Shown one piece after another: positions 1-8,201 of a stretch of 64,000 nt of DNA. This DNA comes from Halobacillus massiliensis (GTDB lineage: Bacteria; Bacillota; Bacilli; Bacillales; Halobacillaceae). The number at the start of each line of letters is the position of its first letter. Within the stretch, counting starts at the first letter, position 1. Made by a program: the position numbers and the translations under genes. Under the pieces are notes generated by a model. It searched no databases, had not been told where the DNA came from, and saw only the letters and a program-made list of their open reading frames with translations. The DNA lies in the NCBI RefSeq assembly GCF_900166625.1, contig NZ_LT800499.1:1670429-1734428 (forward strand), given 5' to 3'.

Positions 1-246
1 AAGTCCGTTGATTATATCCGTAACAATGAGACGCTTAACCGCGGCTGGTATGCAGGTCCAGTCGGCTGGTTTGACGGCCGGAATAATGGGGAGTTTGCTG
101 TAGCCATCCGTTCGGCTCTTATTCAAAAGAATAAAGCTTCTTTGTTTGCCGGTTGTGGAGTTGTCGAAGATTCTGATCCAGAAGCAGAATACGATGAAAC
201 AGGGGTTAAACTTAAGCCAATGCTGTCTGTTTTAGGAGGATATTGA
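1..246 (+). CDS. menF: Isochorismate synthase MenF, C-terminal part
   Basis: This is the 3' end of a gene that begins upstream of the window; 81 codons and a TGA stop are visible in frame 1. The segment reads through GWYAGPVGWFD, an FAVAIRSALI stretch and an FAGCGVVEDSDPEAEYDET stretch, which are the conserved C-terminal motifs of the chorismate-binding family (isochorismate, salicylate and anthranilate synthases). MenF converts chorismate to isochorismate, the first step of menaquinone synthesis. The assignment to MenF rather than another chorismate enzyme rests on its position directly upstream of menD. The stop codon overlaps the menD start, so the two are probably translationally coupled. 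Confidence 0.9.
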   Translation, partial: KSVDYIRNNETLNRGWYAGPVGWFDGRNNGEFAVAIRSALIQKNKASLFAGCGVVEDSDPEAEYDETGVKLKPMLSVLGGY

Positions 247-1973
247 TGGATCACATAACTAACCTTTCTAGATATATCACGCACTTTGCCGACCAGTTTG
301 TCGATTCAGGAGTTAAAGACACAGTGATTTCTCCTGGATCTCGTTCTACACCATTGGCTTTAGCATTTAAAGAGCATGAGGAAATGAATACATGGTTAAA
401 TTTAGATGAACGATCGGCTGCTTTTTTTGCTTTAGGTTTAGCTAAAGCAAAGCAAAATCCAGTTATTCTAGTCTGTACCTCGGGTACGGCTGCGGCTAAC
501 TATTACCCTGCTATAGTGGAAGCATACTATAGCAGGGTTCCTTTGATTGTTGTAACAGCCGACCGCCCGCATGAGCTGAGAGATGTCGGTGCTCCCCAGG
601 CAATTGAACAGATGAACATGTATGGTTCTTATGTGAAGTGGTTCCATGATCTTGCCCTTGCGGATGAAAAATTGCTTTTTTATGTACGTAAACAGGCGTC
701 GCGCGCTGTTTTAGAAGCAACTTCTGAACAGGAAGGCCCTGTCCATATTAACGTACCGGTTCGTGAACCGCTAGTGCCTGATTTTACAATGGAAGGGCTC
801 TGGAGCAATGGAGCACCTTCTCTTCCAGTGCCTGCCAAAGGGGAAACGAAGCTTTCTGATGAGCAGGTGAAACGTTTTAAAGAGTTGGTGCTCAGCGATC
901 AAAAGGGCTTAATTGTTTGTGGTCCCCAAACCGATATGAAGCTGCCTGAAGCTTTAACTAACTTGGCTTCAAAAGCGGGATTGCCGGTTTTTGCTGACCC
1001 TTTGTCCCAGCTGAGAACTGGAAAGCACGATAAGCTTAATATTATTGAAAATTACGATTCCCTGCTTAAAGGTGAGGATGTTAAGAATCTGCGGCCGGAT
1101 TATATCATTCGTTTTGGAGCTATGCCTGTTTCAAAAGCATACCTAAAATGGATTCAGAAGCATGAATCTCAAATTACACATTATGTGGTAGATAAGAACA
1201 GCAGTTACCGGGAGCCAGCTGGTGTGGCCACTCATTTTATATGGTGCGATCCCCGGCTGTTCAGTGAGCAGTTATCTTCAGAGTTTGAAGCTGGAAGTGC
1301 TGTGAATACCTGGCTGGATACCTGGCAGAATTTTAACATCACGGCTAAAGAAGAAATGCTTCGTGACCCCGAAGAAGAGCTTAATGAAGGCCATGCCGTT
1401 GTTTATTTATCAGAAGCTATACCTGATCAATCAATTTTATTTATAGGTAACAGTATGCCGATTCGTGAAGTAGACAGCTTTTTTATGTCTTCTCCAAAAT
1501 CGATTGAGCTGATGGCCAATCGTGGAGCTAATGGAATTGACGGTGTTGTTTCTTCGGCAATTGGAGCAGCGGCTAGTGGAAAGCCGGCGACATTGCTAAT
1601 AGGCGATGTTTCATTTTTTCATGATATAAATGGACTGTTAGCAGCCAAACAGATGAATATTGATCTTACCGTTGTTGTCATCAATAATGATGGAGGCGGG
1701 ATTTTCTCTTACCTTCCTAAAGTTGGCGAAAATGAGCATTTCGAAGAGCTTTTTGGTACACCGCTAGGGATTGATTTTACCGGAATTGTAGAGACATATG
1801 GAGGCGACTTCCAAAGAGTCACAAGCTGGGAAGGTTATAAAAAAGCCTTATCTCGAAGTTATAATGAAAAAGGACTTCAGGTGATTGAAGTTGTGACAAG
1901 CCGCGAAACTCATGTGGAGTTTCACAAAGAGCGCTGGAGAAATATTGAAGAAGCGGTTCGCTCAAGAAGGTGA
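246..1973 (+). CDS. menD: SEPHCHC synthase MenD (menaquinone synthesis)
   Basis: MenD is a thiamine-diphosphate enzyme that joins 2-oxoglutarate and isochorismate to give 2-succinyl-5-enolpyruvyl-6-hydroxy-3-cyclohexene-1-carboxylate. The 575-residue length is normal. The N-terminal SPGSRSTPLALA motif and ERSAAFFALG are typical, and the C-terminal ThDP/Mg signature runs from GDVSFFHDINGL to VVVINNDGGGIFSYLP. A TTG at 243 is also in frame, but the ATG at 246 lies six bases after the AGGAGG at 234-239 and is preferred. The start overlaps the menF stop and the end overlaps the menH frame, which indicates one operon. Confidence 0.96.
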   Translation: MDHITNLSRYITHFADQFVDSGVKDTVISPGSRSTPLALAFKEHEEMNTWLNLDERSAAFFALGLAKAKQNPVILVCTSGTAAANYYPAIVEAYYSRVPLIVVTADRPHELRDVGAPQAIEQMNMYGSYVKWFHDLALADEKLLFYVRKQASRAVLEATSEQEGPVHINVPVREPLVPDFTMEGLWSNGAPSLPVPAKGETKLSDEQVKRFKELVLSDQKGLIVCGPQTDMKLPEALTNLASKAGLPVFADPLSQLRTGKHDKLNIIENYDSLLKGEDVKNLRPDYIIRFGAMPVSKAYLKWIQKHESQITHYVVDKNSSYREPAGVATHFIWCDPRLFSEQLSSEFEAGSAVNTWLDTWQNFNITAKEEMLRDPEEELNEGHAVVYLSEAIPDQSILFIGNSMPIREVDSFFMSSPKSIELMANRGANGIDGVVSSAIGAAASGKPATLLIGDVSFFHDINGLLAAKQMNIDLTVVVINNDGGGIFSYLPKVGENEHFEELFGTPLGIDFTGIVETYGGDFQRVTSWEGYKKALSRSYNEKGLQVIEVVTSRETHVEFHKERWRNIEEAVRSRR

Positions 1974-1978
1974 TAGAC

Positions 1979-2779
1979 ATGTATGTAAAAGTGAAGGATA
2001 GAAAGTATTGGCTGGAGGATACAGGAGGAGAAGGAATCCCTTTAGTATTTCTTCATGGATTTACCGGCAGTGCTGATACTTTTAATGAATCGATTTCCTT
2101 ATTCTCCAGGACCTGGAGGACAATTAAGGTGGATATGCCCGGCCATAGAAAGACAGGAGAATTAGGTGAAATTCGAATGAAAGAGTTTTGCGAGGATCTT
2201 CATCATATTCTTAAGGAAATGAGCCTGAACAAAATTCACTTAATTGGATATTCGATGGGAGGACGCTCCGCTCTTTCTTTTGCTGCCTATTACCCGGAGA
2301 TGATAGACAAGCTAGTGCTTGAGAGCGCCTCCCCTGGTCTTGCTAATGTAGGGGAACAACTGGAACGACAGAAGAAAGATCAACATCTCATTGAAAAGTT
2401 AATGGCTCAAGGACTAGAAAATTTCGTGAATATGTGGGAAAGAATTCCTCTATTCGATACACAGAAGATGCTTCGGAAAGAAGTAAGAGACCGTATAAGA
2501 AAAGAACGGATGAGCCACACGTCTAAAGGACTTGCAGAGTCTTTAGCCGGTATGGGGACAGGGAGACAGCCTTCCTGGTGGGAAAAGCTTCCTGAGCTGT
2601 CTCATGATGTACTTCTTGTTGCTGGAATGGAAGACTATAAATTCATCAAACTGAATGAAAAGATGGAAAAGCTCTTACCTCATGCAAGGTTTCATAAAAT
2701 TCCTGATGCTGGGCATGCTGTTCATGTAGAAAAGCCGGAGTTTTTCGCTGAAATTGTAGAAGAATTCATGTTACAATAG
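1979..2779 (+). CDS. menH: SHCHC synthase MenH (alpha/beta hydrolase)
   Basis: MenH removes pyruvate from the MenD product to form 2-succinyl-6-hydroxy-2,4-cyclohexadiene-1-carboxylate. The 266-residue protein has an alpha/beta-hydrolase fold: an oxyanion FLHGFTGS motif near the N-terminus, the nucleophile elbow GYSMGGRSAL, and the catalytic histidine in DAGHAVHVEKP near the C-terminus. A GTG at 1970 overlapping the menD stop is in frame, but the ATG at 1979 has the better spacing from the AAGAAGG just upstream. Position between menD and menB supports MenH over a generic hydrolase. Confidence 0.93.
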   Translation: MYVKVKDRKYWLEDTGGEGIPLVFLHGFTGSADTFNESISLFSRTWRTIKVDMPGHRKTGELGEIRMKEFCEDLHHILKEMSLNKIHLIGYSMGGRSALSFAAYYPEMIDKLVLESASPGLANVGEQLERQKKDQHLIEKLMAQGLENFVNMWERIPLFDTQKMLRKEVRDRIRKERMSHTSKGLAESLAGMGTGRQPSWWEKLPELSHDVLLVAGMEDYKFIKLNEKMEKLLPHARFHKIPDAGHAVHVEKPEFFAEIVEEFMLQ

Positions 2780-2817
2780 ATATTGCGCAATGAAAGCACG
2801 TTAGGAGGATTTGTCTT

Positions 2818-3636
2818 ATGAAGTATAATTGGGTTACAGAACGTACGTATGATGACATACTGTACGAAACATTCGAGGGTATTGCTAGAATCACAATAAA
2901 CAGACCGGAAGTGAGAAATGCTTTCCGGCCGCAGACGGTTCAGGAATTGATTGATGCTTTTGCCTATGCTCGTGATGATTCCAAGATTGGAGTAATTGTT
3001 CTTGCGGGAGCTGGGGAAAAAGCATTCTGTTCAGGCGGTGACCAGGGTGTCAGAGGACACGGAGGTTATGTAGGGGATGATAAGATTCCACGCTTAAACG
3101 TTCTTGACTTGCAGCGCTTGATCCGTGTGATTCCGAAACCTGTAATCGCTGAAGTTTCTGGTTATGCGATTGGCGGAGGTCATGTATTACATATCGTTTG
3201 TGATTTAACGATAGCTGCTGACAATGCGATCTTTGGACAGACCGGCCCTAAAGTTGGAAGCTTCGATGCCGGTTACGGTGCGGGTCTTCTTGCACGTATC
3301 GTAGGCCATAAGAAAGCAAGAGAAATCTGGTTCTTATGCCGTCAATATGATGCACAGGAAGCCAAAGAAATGGGACTTGTAAATACAGTTGTCCCACTTG
3401 ATCAGCTGGAGGATGAAGTTGTGCAATGGTGCCGTGAGATTCTTGAGAAATCTCCAACCGCCCTTCGTTTCTTGAAAGCCTCCTTTAATGCTGATACGGA
3501 TGGACTCGCTGGTCTTCAGCAAATGGGCGGAGATGCCACACTTCTTTATTACACAACAGAGGAAGCAAAAGAAGGACGAGACGCTTTTAAAGAGAAGCGT
3601 AAACCGGACTTCGATAAGTTCCCGAGATTTCCTTAA
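2818..3636 (+). CDS. menB: 1,4-Dihydroxy-2-naphthoyl-CoA synthase MenB
   Basis: MenB is a crotonase-fold enzyme that closes the naphthoquinone ring by converting o-succinylbenzoyl-CoA to 1,4-dihydroxy-2-naphthoyl-CoA. At 272 residues it has the usual length. The N-terminus has the [12 protein letters not shown] motif, then FCSGGDQ, the oxyanion-hole GYAIGGGH segment and the MenB-typical [12 protein letters not shown] segment. An AGGAGG lies 8 bases before the ATG. A hairpin terminator follows the gene, so menE may have partly separate expression. Confidence 0.96.
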   Translation: MKYNWVTERTYDDILYETFEGIARITINRPEVRNAFRPQTVQELIDAFAYARDDSKIGVIVLAGAGEKAFCSGGDQGVRGHGGYVGDDKIPRLNVLDLQRLIRVIPKPVIAEVSGYAIGGGHVLHIVCDLTIAADNAIFGQTGPKVGSFDAGYGAGLLARIVGHKKAREIWFLCRQYDAQEAKEMGLVNTVVPLDQLEDEVVQWCREILEKSPTALRFLKASFNADTDGLAGLQQMGGDATLLYYTTEEAKEGRDAFKEKRKPDFDKFPRFP

Positions 3637-3662
3637 TTCATTCATTGAAAAATGAACATACG

Positions 3663-3697
3663 AAAAGGGCTGTCCTTTAGGGCCAGTCCTTTTTATT
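3663..3697 (+). terminator. Intrinsic terminator between menB and menE
   Basis: AAAAGGGCTG pairs with CAGTCCTTTT (one G-U pair) around an 11-base loop and ends in a short T run. It lies inside the men operon, so it may attenuate menE and menC expression rather than end transcription fully. Confidence 0.6.
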
Positions 3698-3718
3698 AGA
3701 TAAAAGGTGGGAAAAACT

Positions 3719-5182
3719 ATGGAGATTCCTCATTGGCTGGAGAAACAGGCAGATCTGCAGCCGGACCGGCCGGCGATTGAATTAGAAGACGGCTTATCCA
3801 TCACTTTTCTCGAACTGCGGAATCGAAGCAGGAAGACAGCTTACGGTTTAATAGCATCAGGCGTAAAAGAAGGAGATCATCTAGCCATCCTGGCAGCTAA
3901 TCATGATCAATACGCAGTTTTAGTTCATGCCGCCAGTTACATCGGAGCAGTTGTTGTTTGTTTGAATACTCGTCTTACTGTTCATGAGCTTACCTTTCAG
4001 GTGAGTGACGCAGATGTATCACATTTGGCTGCAGATCAGGAACAGATGGGTAAAGCCGTGCAGGTTAAAGAAGAGCTGCGGAAGCCATTAGCTCTTTATG
4101 AGCTCAACGATCTTCCTGAAAGTAATGACAGTTTTACACTTCAGGAATTTTTAAACCTCGATAGTATTTTTACAATGATGTATACGTCGGGGACAACCGG
4201 ACGCCCGAAAGCTGTGATGCATACTTATGGTAATCATTGGTTCAGCGCCGTTGCTTCTTCCTTGAACCTTGGTCTTTATGCAGAGGACAAATGGCTCGTC
4301 TGTCTTCCCGTCTTTCATGTAGGCGGCTTTTCTCTTTTAATGAAAAATGTTATTTACGGCATGGAGATTGTTTTATTTAAAGGCTTTGATCAGAAAAAAG
4401 CAGCAGAACAGATTTTAAACAATGGAGTGACCTTAATATCTGTTGTTACCGTAATGCTTCAAAGATTATTAAACAGTGAGATTAGAAAGTTTCCTGATCA
4501 CTTTAGAGGGGCCCTGCTTGGCGGTGGGCCCGTGCCCGTACCACTTCTAGAAGAGGCAAAAGCTAGAAGGCTGCCTGTCTTTCAATCTTATGGCATGACG
4601 GAAACAAGCTCCCAGATTGCCACACTATCTCCGGAGGCAGCCTTTAAAAAGGTGGGTTCTGCCGGTAAAGCTCTGGGTCCTGCCAGCTTGAAAGTTATGG
4701 ATGGAGATACTGAAGCTGCTGCGGGACAGATAGGAGAAATTTTTGTGAAAGGCCCTATGGTGACACAGGGGTATTATAAGCAAAAGAATATTTCTACAGA
4801 TTACCTTGCTACAGGGGATTTAGGTTATTTTGACACTGAAGGTTTTTTATATGTTGTCGATCGGGTAAAAGATATGATTATTTCTGGTGGAGAAAATATA
4901 TATCCCGCTGAAATAGAAAGTGTAATTCATGGAATACCCCAGGTTGCTGAAGTGGCCGTAACAGGACTGGCTCACGAAAAATGGGGAGAAGCGCCTGCTG
5001 CTTTTATCGTTTTAAAGGCCGGGGCTTCTCTCACATCAGAACAGGTGCTTAGTTATTTGAAAGATAAGCTTGCACGGTATAAGCTTCCTCAAAAGGTTTA
5101 TTTCATAAATGAGCTGCCGAGAAATGCTTCAAATAAATTAGTGAGAAGAAAACTGCCTGAATATTTGCAGGAGCAGGATTAA
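3719..5182 (+). CDS. menE: o-Succinylbenzoate-CoA ligase MenE
   Basis: MenE activates o-succinylbenzoate with ATP and CoA for the MenB step. The 487-residue protein belongs to the ANL adenylate-forming superfamily: the AMP-binding P-loop MYTSGTTGRPKAVMHTYG, the YGMTETSS motif, the TGDLGYFD motif and the C-terminal GGENIYPAEIE hinge are present, and the catalytic lysine lies in the terminal NKLVRRKLP stretch. A GTG at 3707 is in frame, but AAAGGTGGG lies at proper distance from the ATG at 3719. menC begins two bases after its stop. Confidence 0.95.
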   Translation: MEIPHWLEKQADLQPDRPAIELEDGLSITFLELRNRSRKTAYGLIASGVKEGDHLAILAANHDQYAVLVHAASYIGAVVVCLNTRLTVHELTFQVSDADVSHLAADQEQMGKAVQVKEELRKPLALYELNDLPESNDSFTLQEFLNLDSIFTMMYTSGTTGRPKAVMHTYGNHWFSAVASSLNLGLYAEDKWLVCLPVFHVGGFSLLMKNVIYGMEIVLFKGFDQKKAAEQILNNGVTLISVVTVMLQRLLNSEIRKFPDHFRGALLGGGPVPVPLLEEAKARRLPVFQSYGMTETSSQIATLSPEAAFKKVGSAGKALGPASLKVMDGDTEAAAGQIGEIFVKGPMVTQGYYKQKNISTDYLATGDLGYFDTEGFLYVVDRVKDMIISGGENIYPAEIESVIHGIPQVAEVAVTGLAHEKWGEAPAAFIVLKAGASLTSEQVLSYLKDKLARYKLPQKVYFINELPRNASNKLVRRKLPEYLQEQD

Positions 5183-5183
5183 T

Positions 5184-6278
5184 ATGAATATAAAAGAAGT
5201 CAGGCTTATAGAAATCGATCTTCCTTTAAAAAAACCGTTTACTACCAGTCAGGGGACCTTAAGGAATCGACCGGTAATCATTGTAGAAGTAAAGGATGAC
5301 TGCGGATTAACGGGTTACGGAGAGGTGACAGCTTTTCCCACTCCTTTCTACACTGCAGAAACCACCCAGACAGCATGGCACATCCTGACAGACTTCTTGC
5401 TTCCCTCTGTTAAACACCTTGATCATCCCGAACAATTTCACCAAAGTGTGTCCACTATAAAAGGGCATCAGATGGCAAAAACGGGGGTGGAAGGTGCCCT
5501 ATGGGATCTATATGCCAGACAACAGAAAATAAGCTTAAGTGAGCTTATCGGCGGTGTAAGAACAGAGGTGAAAGCAGGGGCGGTAATCAGCCTTGGCAGT
5601 CGTACTGCGGTTGAAATAGATGGTTTGCTGGCTGAGGGCTATTCCCGCTTCAAACTTAAGGTGGAAAAGGGAAAGGAAAGAGAGAAGATCATGGCTGTAC
5701 GAAAAACACATCCTGATCTTCCGCTTATGATTGATGCAAATGGAATGTATGGAGAAGAGGAAGTGGAGCACTTGATCAGCTTAGACGATCTGGGTCTCTT
5801 AATGATTGAGCAGCCATTTCCAGCTGGGGATTTTTACTTGCATCATAAAGCTCAGAAGAGGATGAGTACACCTCTTTGCCTGGATGAATCGATTGAAAGC
5901 TGTGCCGATGCGAAACAGGCAATTGCATTAGAGAGCTGCCAGGTTATAAATATTAAAATCAGCAGAGTGGGCGGTTTATCGGAAGCCATTAAAATTCATG
6001 ATCTTTGTCAGGCTCATGGTATTCCTGTCTGGTGCGGCGGTATGGTAGAAAGCGGTGTTTCAAAAGCCCATAATCTTGCACTGGCTTCACTGCCAAACTT
6101 TCGGTTTCCGGGAGACCTTTCCGGCTCTCAGCGCTATTTTGAACAGGATATTATAGAGCCTTATCTTGAAGTAAACCGTGGCTGTCTTTCTGTACCTACT
6201 GAAGAAGGTATTGGTGTATCTGTGAATGAAAATATCCTTCACCGTCTGGAAACGCGAAAATACAGCTTGTCTTTTTGA
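5184..6278 (+). CDS. menC: o-Succinylbenzoate synthase MenC
   Basis: MenC dehydrates SHCHC to o-succinylbenzoate and belongs to the enolase superfamily (muconate-cycloisomerase group). The 364-residue protein shows the KLKVEKG lysine motif, metal ligands in IDANG, IEQPF and LDESI, and the second catalytic lysine in NIKISRVGG. It starts one base after the menE stop, with GGAGCAGGA just upstream serving as ribosome-binding site. It is the last recognisable men gene; menA and the methyltransferase are not in the window. Confidence 0.94.
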   Translation: MNIKEVRLIEIDLPLKKPFTTSQGTLRNRPVIIVEVKDDCGLTGYGEVTAFPTPFYTAETTQTAWHILTDFLLPSVKHLDHPEQFHQSVSTIKGHQMAKTGVEGALWDLYARQQKISLSELIGGVRTEVKAGAVISLGSRTAVEIDGLLAEGYSRFKLKVEKGKEREKIMAVRKTHPDLPLMIDANGMYGEEEVEHLISLDDLGLLMIEQPFPAGDFYLHHKAQKRMSTPLCLDESIESCADAKQAIALESCQVINIKISRVGGLSEAIKIHDLCQAHGIPVWCGGMVESGVSKAHNLALASLPNFRFPGDLSGSQRYFEQDIIEPYLEVNRGCLSVPTEEGIGVSVNENILHRLETRKYSLSF

Positions 6279-6337
6279 CAACATTGGTTCTTTACGAATA
6301 AACTTAAAACCAGAAAAATGACGGCAGAGGTGACAGT

Positions 6338-7093
6338 ATGGTTTTATTAACTAGAGATGAAGAAATCTTTCTAAGTGAAAATTTTAAATATTTCTTAGAT
6401 ACCACTCCTCAGGAAGAGAAGCTCGGAGTAGTGAAGGGCGATTCTTTGCTGTGTAAAAAAGGTGTACAGGAAACACTTGATGAGATTCATGCTTACATGG
6501 AGTCAGAGTTCTTTTTAACGACGGCGTCTATATTATCTAAGCGCTATGGAAATTTTATCGCAACGATTCCGTTGGCATCGATGACTTTATTTAATAAATT
6601 CCCAAATATGAATTTGAGCAATGTGGAATTCATAAGAGTAGATGAGAAGAAAAAATGGCTGCCGCGTCTGCGTCTGCTATCTAAAGAGGTAAGTCAGCCG
6701 GGGAATAAGTCGCGAGAGCAGTGGATGAAAGAGGAGCTTGAGCATCTTTTCCGTGAAGTAGTTCAGCCGGTGTTCCTCCATATTAACCATCTGACACGTT
6801 TGTCGTTGGATGTCATGTGGGAAAATATTGCGGTATATATGTTCCGTTTTTATGAAAGACAGGTGACCGAATGGTTCACACCTGATCAAGCAGAAAAGAT
6901 GAAGCAGGACTTTTATTTTATTGTAAAAGACCTTCCCGGTGAAACATTCGGTGCCAGTAAAAATCCTTTTACGTACTTTCTTGATCAGCCAAAGCTTGAT
7001 ACAGGAGCGAGGCAGAGGAAGTGCTGCTGTTTATCCCATAGGCTGCATACAGACAGTGATTTCTGTAAAGTATGTCCAAAACGATTTAATTAA
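6338..7093 (+). CDS. FhuF-like siderophore-iron reductase, [2Fe-2S]
   Basis: This 251-residue protein resembles the ferric-siderophore reductase FhuF / IucA-IucC C-terminal-domain family. The clearest evidence is the extreme C-terminus, where CCCLSHRLHTDSDFCKVCP gives the CC-x10-C-x2-C pattern that binds a [2Fe-2S] cluster in FhuF. The N-terminal 200 residues are alpha-helical-looking with no other motif I recognise. FhuF-type proteins reduce Fe(III) bound to siderophores in the cytoplasm. The gene follows menC by about 60 bases with its own AGAGGTG site. No siderophore transporter lies nearby, so the substrate is unknown and the link to the quinone genes may be accidental. Confidence 0.72.
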   Translation: MVLLTRDEEIFLSENFKYFLDTTPQEEKLGVVKGDSLLCKKGVQETLDEIHAYMESEFFLTTASILSKRYGNFIATIPLASMTLFNKFPNMNLSNVEFIRVDEKKKWLPRLRLLSKEVSQPGNKSREQWMKEELEHLFREVVQPVFLHINHLTRLSLDVMWENIAVYMFRFYERQVTEWFTPDQAEKMKQDFYFIVKDLPGETFGASKNPFTYFLDQPKLDTGARQRKCCCLSHRLHTDSDFCKVCPKRFN

Positions 7094-7107
7094 AAGAAAC
7101 AATTAAT

Positions 7108-7150
7108 AAAACCTTCTTAGTTGGCAAACCCTACAGCTAAGGAGGTTTTT
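7108..7150 (+). promoter_or_regulatory. Terminator-like hairpin that sequesters a ribosome-binding site
   Basis: AAAACCTTCTTAG (7108-7120) pairs with CTAAGGAGGTTTT (7137-7149) with a single G-U pair and a 16-base loop. The 3' arm contains the AAGGAGG site of the gene at 7154 and runs into six Ts directly before its ATG. It can therefore act as an intrinsic terminator for the upstream gene and, when read through, would mask the ribosome-binding site. Confidence 0.6.
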
Positions 7151-7153
7151 TGA

Positions 7154-7489
7154 ATGAGTAAGAAACCGTATTATGTGAACATGGGTACAAAAGAAATATC
7201 AATTAACCATGATGGAAATAACGATGACTTTATTATTTATGCAGATGAGTATGATTTGCTTTTGCTTAGAGAGATTTTTGATGAAGCGGATAATGCAGAT
7301 ATCCGTTCATTTTTTCGCTCTCATGTTCCATTTCAGCCTTATCATCAGGATAAAGACAATGATGAGTATGATCAGGATATGAAGAGCGCTTTTCGGATGA
7401 TCTATGAGCTTGGCGATGAAAAAACAAGAAATCATATTGCAGGAATGGGCGTTCTGGAAGATCTTCAAAACAATAATCCGCAACAATAG
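7154..7489 (+). CDS. Uncharacterised small acidic protein
   Basis: I do not recognise this 111-residue protein. It is soluble and strongly acidic, with an Asp/Asn-rich centre (a QDKDNDEYDQD stretch) and a C-terminal helix-like segment ending in Asn/Gln. No signal peptide, membrane segment or cysteine is present. The ATG at 7154 follows an AAGGAGG buried in a hairpin. A terminator follows the gene, so it appears monocistronic. Position between the men operon and ytkD is the only context; it may be a Bacillaceae-specific conserved protein. Confidence 0.75.
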   Translation: MSKKPYYVNMGTKEISINHDGNNDDFIIYADEYDLLLLREIFDEADNADIRSFFRSHVPFQPYHQDKDNDEYDQDMKSAFRMIYELGDEKTRNHIAGMGVLEDLQNNNPQQ

Positions 7490-7493
7490 GATA

Positions 7494-7533
7494 GCAGTTC
7501 CGGCTGTCGGGGATTTCCCGGCTGCCTTTTTTT
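7494..7533 (+). terminator. Intrinsic terminator
   Basis: GCAG-TT-CCGG pairs with CCGGCTGC around a GC-containing loop and is followed by seven Ts. It ends the transcript of the small acidic protein. Confidence 0.7.
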
Positions 7534-7663
7534 ACACTATTTTAGTGATATGCGGAAATACTACGTCTTCAGGAGTTTTTATTACTCTCCGCTTATGATA
7601 CGATTTAAGACAGAGGAAATTAAAGAAAATTACATACTTCGTATTAAAGGCAGATGATCTGAG

Positions 7664-8134
7664 GTGAAGATTTTTTATGATTTTTATAGGAACCAAGTAA
7701 AGCTGTCCTTTGAGGACCACCCTTTTTCTAATTCTCCAAAGCATGTTTGGGTTATTTGCCGATATGAGGATCAGTGGCTGTTAACAAAACATAAAGATAG
7801 AGGAATCGAGTTTCCTGGAGGGAAAGTGGAAGAAGGAGAAACGGCAGAACAGGCTGCATTAAGAGAAGTATTCGAGGAAACGGGAGCTTATGTAGACAGC
7901 CTTCACTACATTGGCCAGTATTATGTCTCGGGTAAAGGCGGCACTATTATTAAAAACGTGTATTACGCTAAAATAAATAGGCTTGAGGAACAGCCTCACT
8001 ACTTTGAGACAGATGGTCCGATTTTATTAAACAAGCTTCCCGGCAGCTTAAAGAATAATAAATCGTACAGCTTTATGATGAAGGATGAGGTGCTTCCTCA
8101 ATGCTTAGAAATTATTGAAGACCGAGCCTTATAA
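7664..8134 (+). CDS. ytkD: Nudix nucleoside triphosphatase YtkD
   Basis: The 156-residue protein carries a full Nudix box, GGKVEEGE...REVFEETGA, matching GX5EX7REUXEEXGU. The N-terminal pattern FYDFYRNQVKLSF and the PKHVWVICR stretch match YtkD of B. subtilis, an NTP/8-oxo-dGTP pyrophosphohydrolase. The frame opens just upstream at 7658 after a TGA, and GTG at 7664 is the only usable start; the ribosome-binding site there is poor. Synteny (downstream of men, next to pckA) also supports ytkD. It converges with pckA at a shared terminator. Confidence 0.88.
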   Translation: MKIFYDFYRNQVKLSFEDHPFSNSPKHVWVICRYEDQWLLTKHKDRGIEFPGGKVEEGETAEQAALREVFEETGAYVDSLHYIGQYYVSGKGGTIIKNVYYAKINRLEEQPHYFETDGPILLNKLPGSLKNNKSYSFMMKDEVLPQCLEIIEDRAL

Positions 8135-8141
8135 ACAAATA

Positions 8142-8175
8142 AAAAACCGCGCTTAAATCCAGCGCGGTTTTTTTA
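8142..8175. terminator. Bidirectional terminator between ytkD and pckA
   Basis: AAAAAACCGCGC pairs with GCGCGGTTTTTTT around a nine-base loop. A-tract and T-tract flank both sides, so it can serve both converging genes. Confidence 0.88.
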
Positions 8176-8201
8176 TATATGAGGAGATGAGGAAACAATA
8201 A

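Noticed and set aside
243-248. TTG start of menD at 243
   Set aside because: It would lie only three bases after the ribosome-binding site; ATG 246 is better placed.
8142-8175. CRISPR-like or repeat structure at the ytkD-pckA junction
   Set aside because: It is a single bidirectional terminator hairpin. No arrays of regular repeats and spacers were seen anywhere in the window.
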